A DNA stretch of 5,997 nucleotides, taken from contig CARZYU010000043.1 in NCBI GenBank assembly GCA_949113215.1, forward strand, positions 3,257 through 9,253. The letters run 5' to 3'. The translations under genes and the position numbers were made by a program. Position 1 is the first letter of the stretch, and every line of letters starts with the position of its first letter. This stretch comes from an uncultured Bacilli bacterium. GTDB lineage: Bacteria; Bacillota_I; Bacilli_A; RF39; UBA660. Shown here in pieces: positions 5,493 to 5,997 of this stretch. The notes under the pieces were generated by a model, which did no database searches, had not been told where the DNA came from, and worked only from the letters and a program-made list of their open reading frames with translations.

Positions 5493-5519
5493 AAAAAGAG
5501 GATAAAATCACCTCTTTTT
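5493..5519 (+). terminator. Intrinsic terminator after comK
   Basis: A 9-bp stem AAAAAGAGG / CCTCTTTTT (5493-5501 with 5511-5519) has a 9-base loop and begins within the comK stop codon. The T-tract is part of the 3' arm and is continued by CTTTGTTTT. The A-run on the 5' side would give a matching T-run on the other strand, so it could work in both directions. Confidence 0.8.
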
Positions 5520-5521
5520 CT

Positions 5522-5548
5522 TTGTTTTGGGCTAATTTATGATATAAT
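5522..5548 (+). promoter_or_regulatory. Extended -10 promoter for recF
   Basis: TATGATATAAT (5538-5548) contains a perfect -10 hexamer TATAAT (5543-5548) preceded by TG and one base, the extended -10 form. The -35 partner is poor (TTGTTT at 5522-5527, spacer 15), which extended -10 promoters tolerate. Initiation is expected near 5555, about 60 bases before the recF start. It lies directly after the comK terminator. Confidence 0.75.
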
Positions 5549-5594
5549 AGAGATGTATGTATAGGAGTACTAGAAATAGGATTTGGTGATTAAA

Positions 5595-5621
5595 ATGCTA
5601 CTTTTTGATGGTTTAGGATGA
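5595..5621 (+). CDS. Possible 8-codon leader peptide overlapping the recF start
   Basis: ATG at 5595 opens a tiny frame encoding MLLFDGLG and ends with TGA at 5619-5621, overlapping the recF ATG (5618-5620) as ATGA. Its start has GGTGAT (5585-5590) 4 bases upstream, which is the 3' part of the Shine-Dalgarno consensus at the right spacing. recF itself has only AGG touching its ATG. The arrangement suggests the ribosome translates this short frame and restarts on recF. It could also be chance, since eight codons give no statistical support. Confidence 0.35.
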   Translation: MLLFDGLG

Positions 5622-5997
5622 TAATAAGAAAAATTAGGCTCATAAATTATAGGAATTATCGTCGAACAAGTATAAAATTTCATCCAACAATGAATTTATT
5701 ACTTGGCGCTAATGCCCAAGGAAAGACGAATATTCTAGAAAGTATCTATGTTTTAGCTTTGTCAAAGTCTTATCGAGCAGGAATGGAAAGAGATTGTATT
5801 CGTTTTACGGCATCGAAAGCTAGCATTGCTGCCACTATTTTAGATCATGATATTATCAAAGATCTTCAAATTGACTTTACTTTGGAAAGTCGGACATTAA
5901 AAATTAATCAAACAGAAATAAAAAAAGTAGCAGATTATATTTCTAATCTAAATGTTATTCTTTTTACTCCAGATGATTTAGAGATTGTAAAAGGATC
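5618..5997 (+). CDS. recF: DNA replication and repair protein RecF, 3' end outside the window
   Basis: The first 126 residues of RecF, an SMC-like ATPase that helps load RecA at single-strand gaps together with RecO and RecR. The start MIIRKIRLINYRNYRRTSIKF matches the family beta-strand opening (L-x-N-[FY]-R-N-[YF]). The Walker A motif is GANAQGKTN (30-38), where most relatives have GENAQGKTN. ALSKSYRAG (47-55) and VILFTPDDLEIVKG (113-126) are also conserved segments. The Walker B and signature motifs lie past the right edge. The ATG at 5618 is the first start after the in-frame stop at 5606-5608. It lies 124 bases after comK, with its own promoter, and follows dnaN as in most Firmicutes apart from the gene between them. 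Confidence 0.95.
   Translation, partial: MIIRKIRLINYRNYRRTSIKFHPTMNLLLGANAQGKTNILESIYVLALSKSYRAGMERDCIRFTASKASIAATILDHDIIKDLQIDFTLESRTLKINQTEIKKVADYISNLNVILFTPDDLEIVKG

Noticed and set aside
1..5997. Mobile elements, CRISPR arrays, tRNA or rRNA genes
   Set aside because: No transposase or integrase coding, no spaced direct repeats and no tRNA-like cloverleaf were seen. The window is core genome apart from the comK placement.

Overview
This AT-rich window (roughly 30% G+C by eye) is the chromosomal replication-origin region of a low-G+C Gram-positive bacterium (Bacillota, Bacilli side). The gene order jag(khpB)-yidC-rnpA-rpmH / oriC / dnaA-dnaN-...-recF is the classic Firmicutes origin layout. 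Tryptophan is encoded by TGG (for example the adjacent W92-W93 pair in comK) and no gene needs UGA read-through, so the standard bacterial code fits and a code-4 Mycoplasma is unlikely. The lipoprotein-type YidC, the unusually short L34 and the AT content would suit an uncultured gut-type Bacilli lineage related to Erysipelotrichales/RF39. That placement is inference.

Left arm (1-1928, all minus strand): rpmH (ribosomal protein L34), rnpA (RNase P protein), yidC (membrane insertase, SpoIIIJ/Oxa1 family) and the start of jag/khpB (RNA-binding protein, cut by the left edge). They are read leftward, away from the origin, from a near-perfect sigma-A promoter at 1959-1988. A hairpin with a T-tract between rpmH and rnpA probably attenuates the operon.

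Origin (about 1990-2253 and 3634-3775): the rpmH-dnaA spacer holds about nine DnaA boxes, including a phased run of three on the minus strand and a 22-bp palindrome made of two boxes. The dnaA-dnaN spacer holds a second, smaller cluster, ending in a box next to a TAA repeat that resembles a DnaA-trio unwinding element. dnaA very probably starts at a TTG behind a strong ribosome binding site.

Right arm (2254-5997, plus strand): dnaA, dnaN, a strong terminator, then a short comK-family gene (competence transcription factor) with its own terminator, then a fresh extended -10 promoter and the start of recF (cut by the right edge). In Bacillus subtilis the dnaN-recF position is held by the S4-domain gene yaaA/rlbA. 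Here comK is there instead.

The most interesting part is the dnaN-comK spacer. In about 110 bases it packs a terminator, a DnaA-box-like site sharing a 12-base core with the oriC palindrome, one exact and one near ComK-type AT-box (AAAA-N5-TTTT), and an 8-bp hairpin just before the comK ribosome binding site. Together these suggest a ComK autoregulation circuit at the replication origin, possibly sensitive to DnaA. This is a hypothesis from sequence pattern only.
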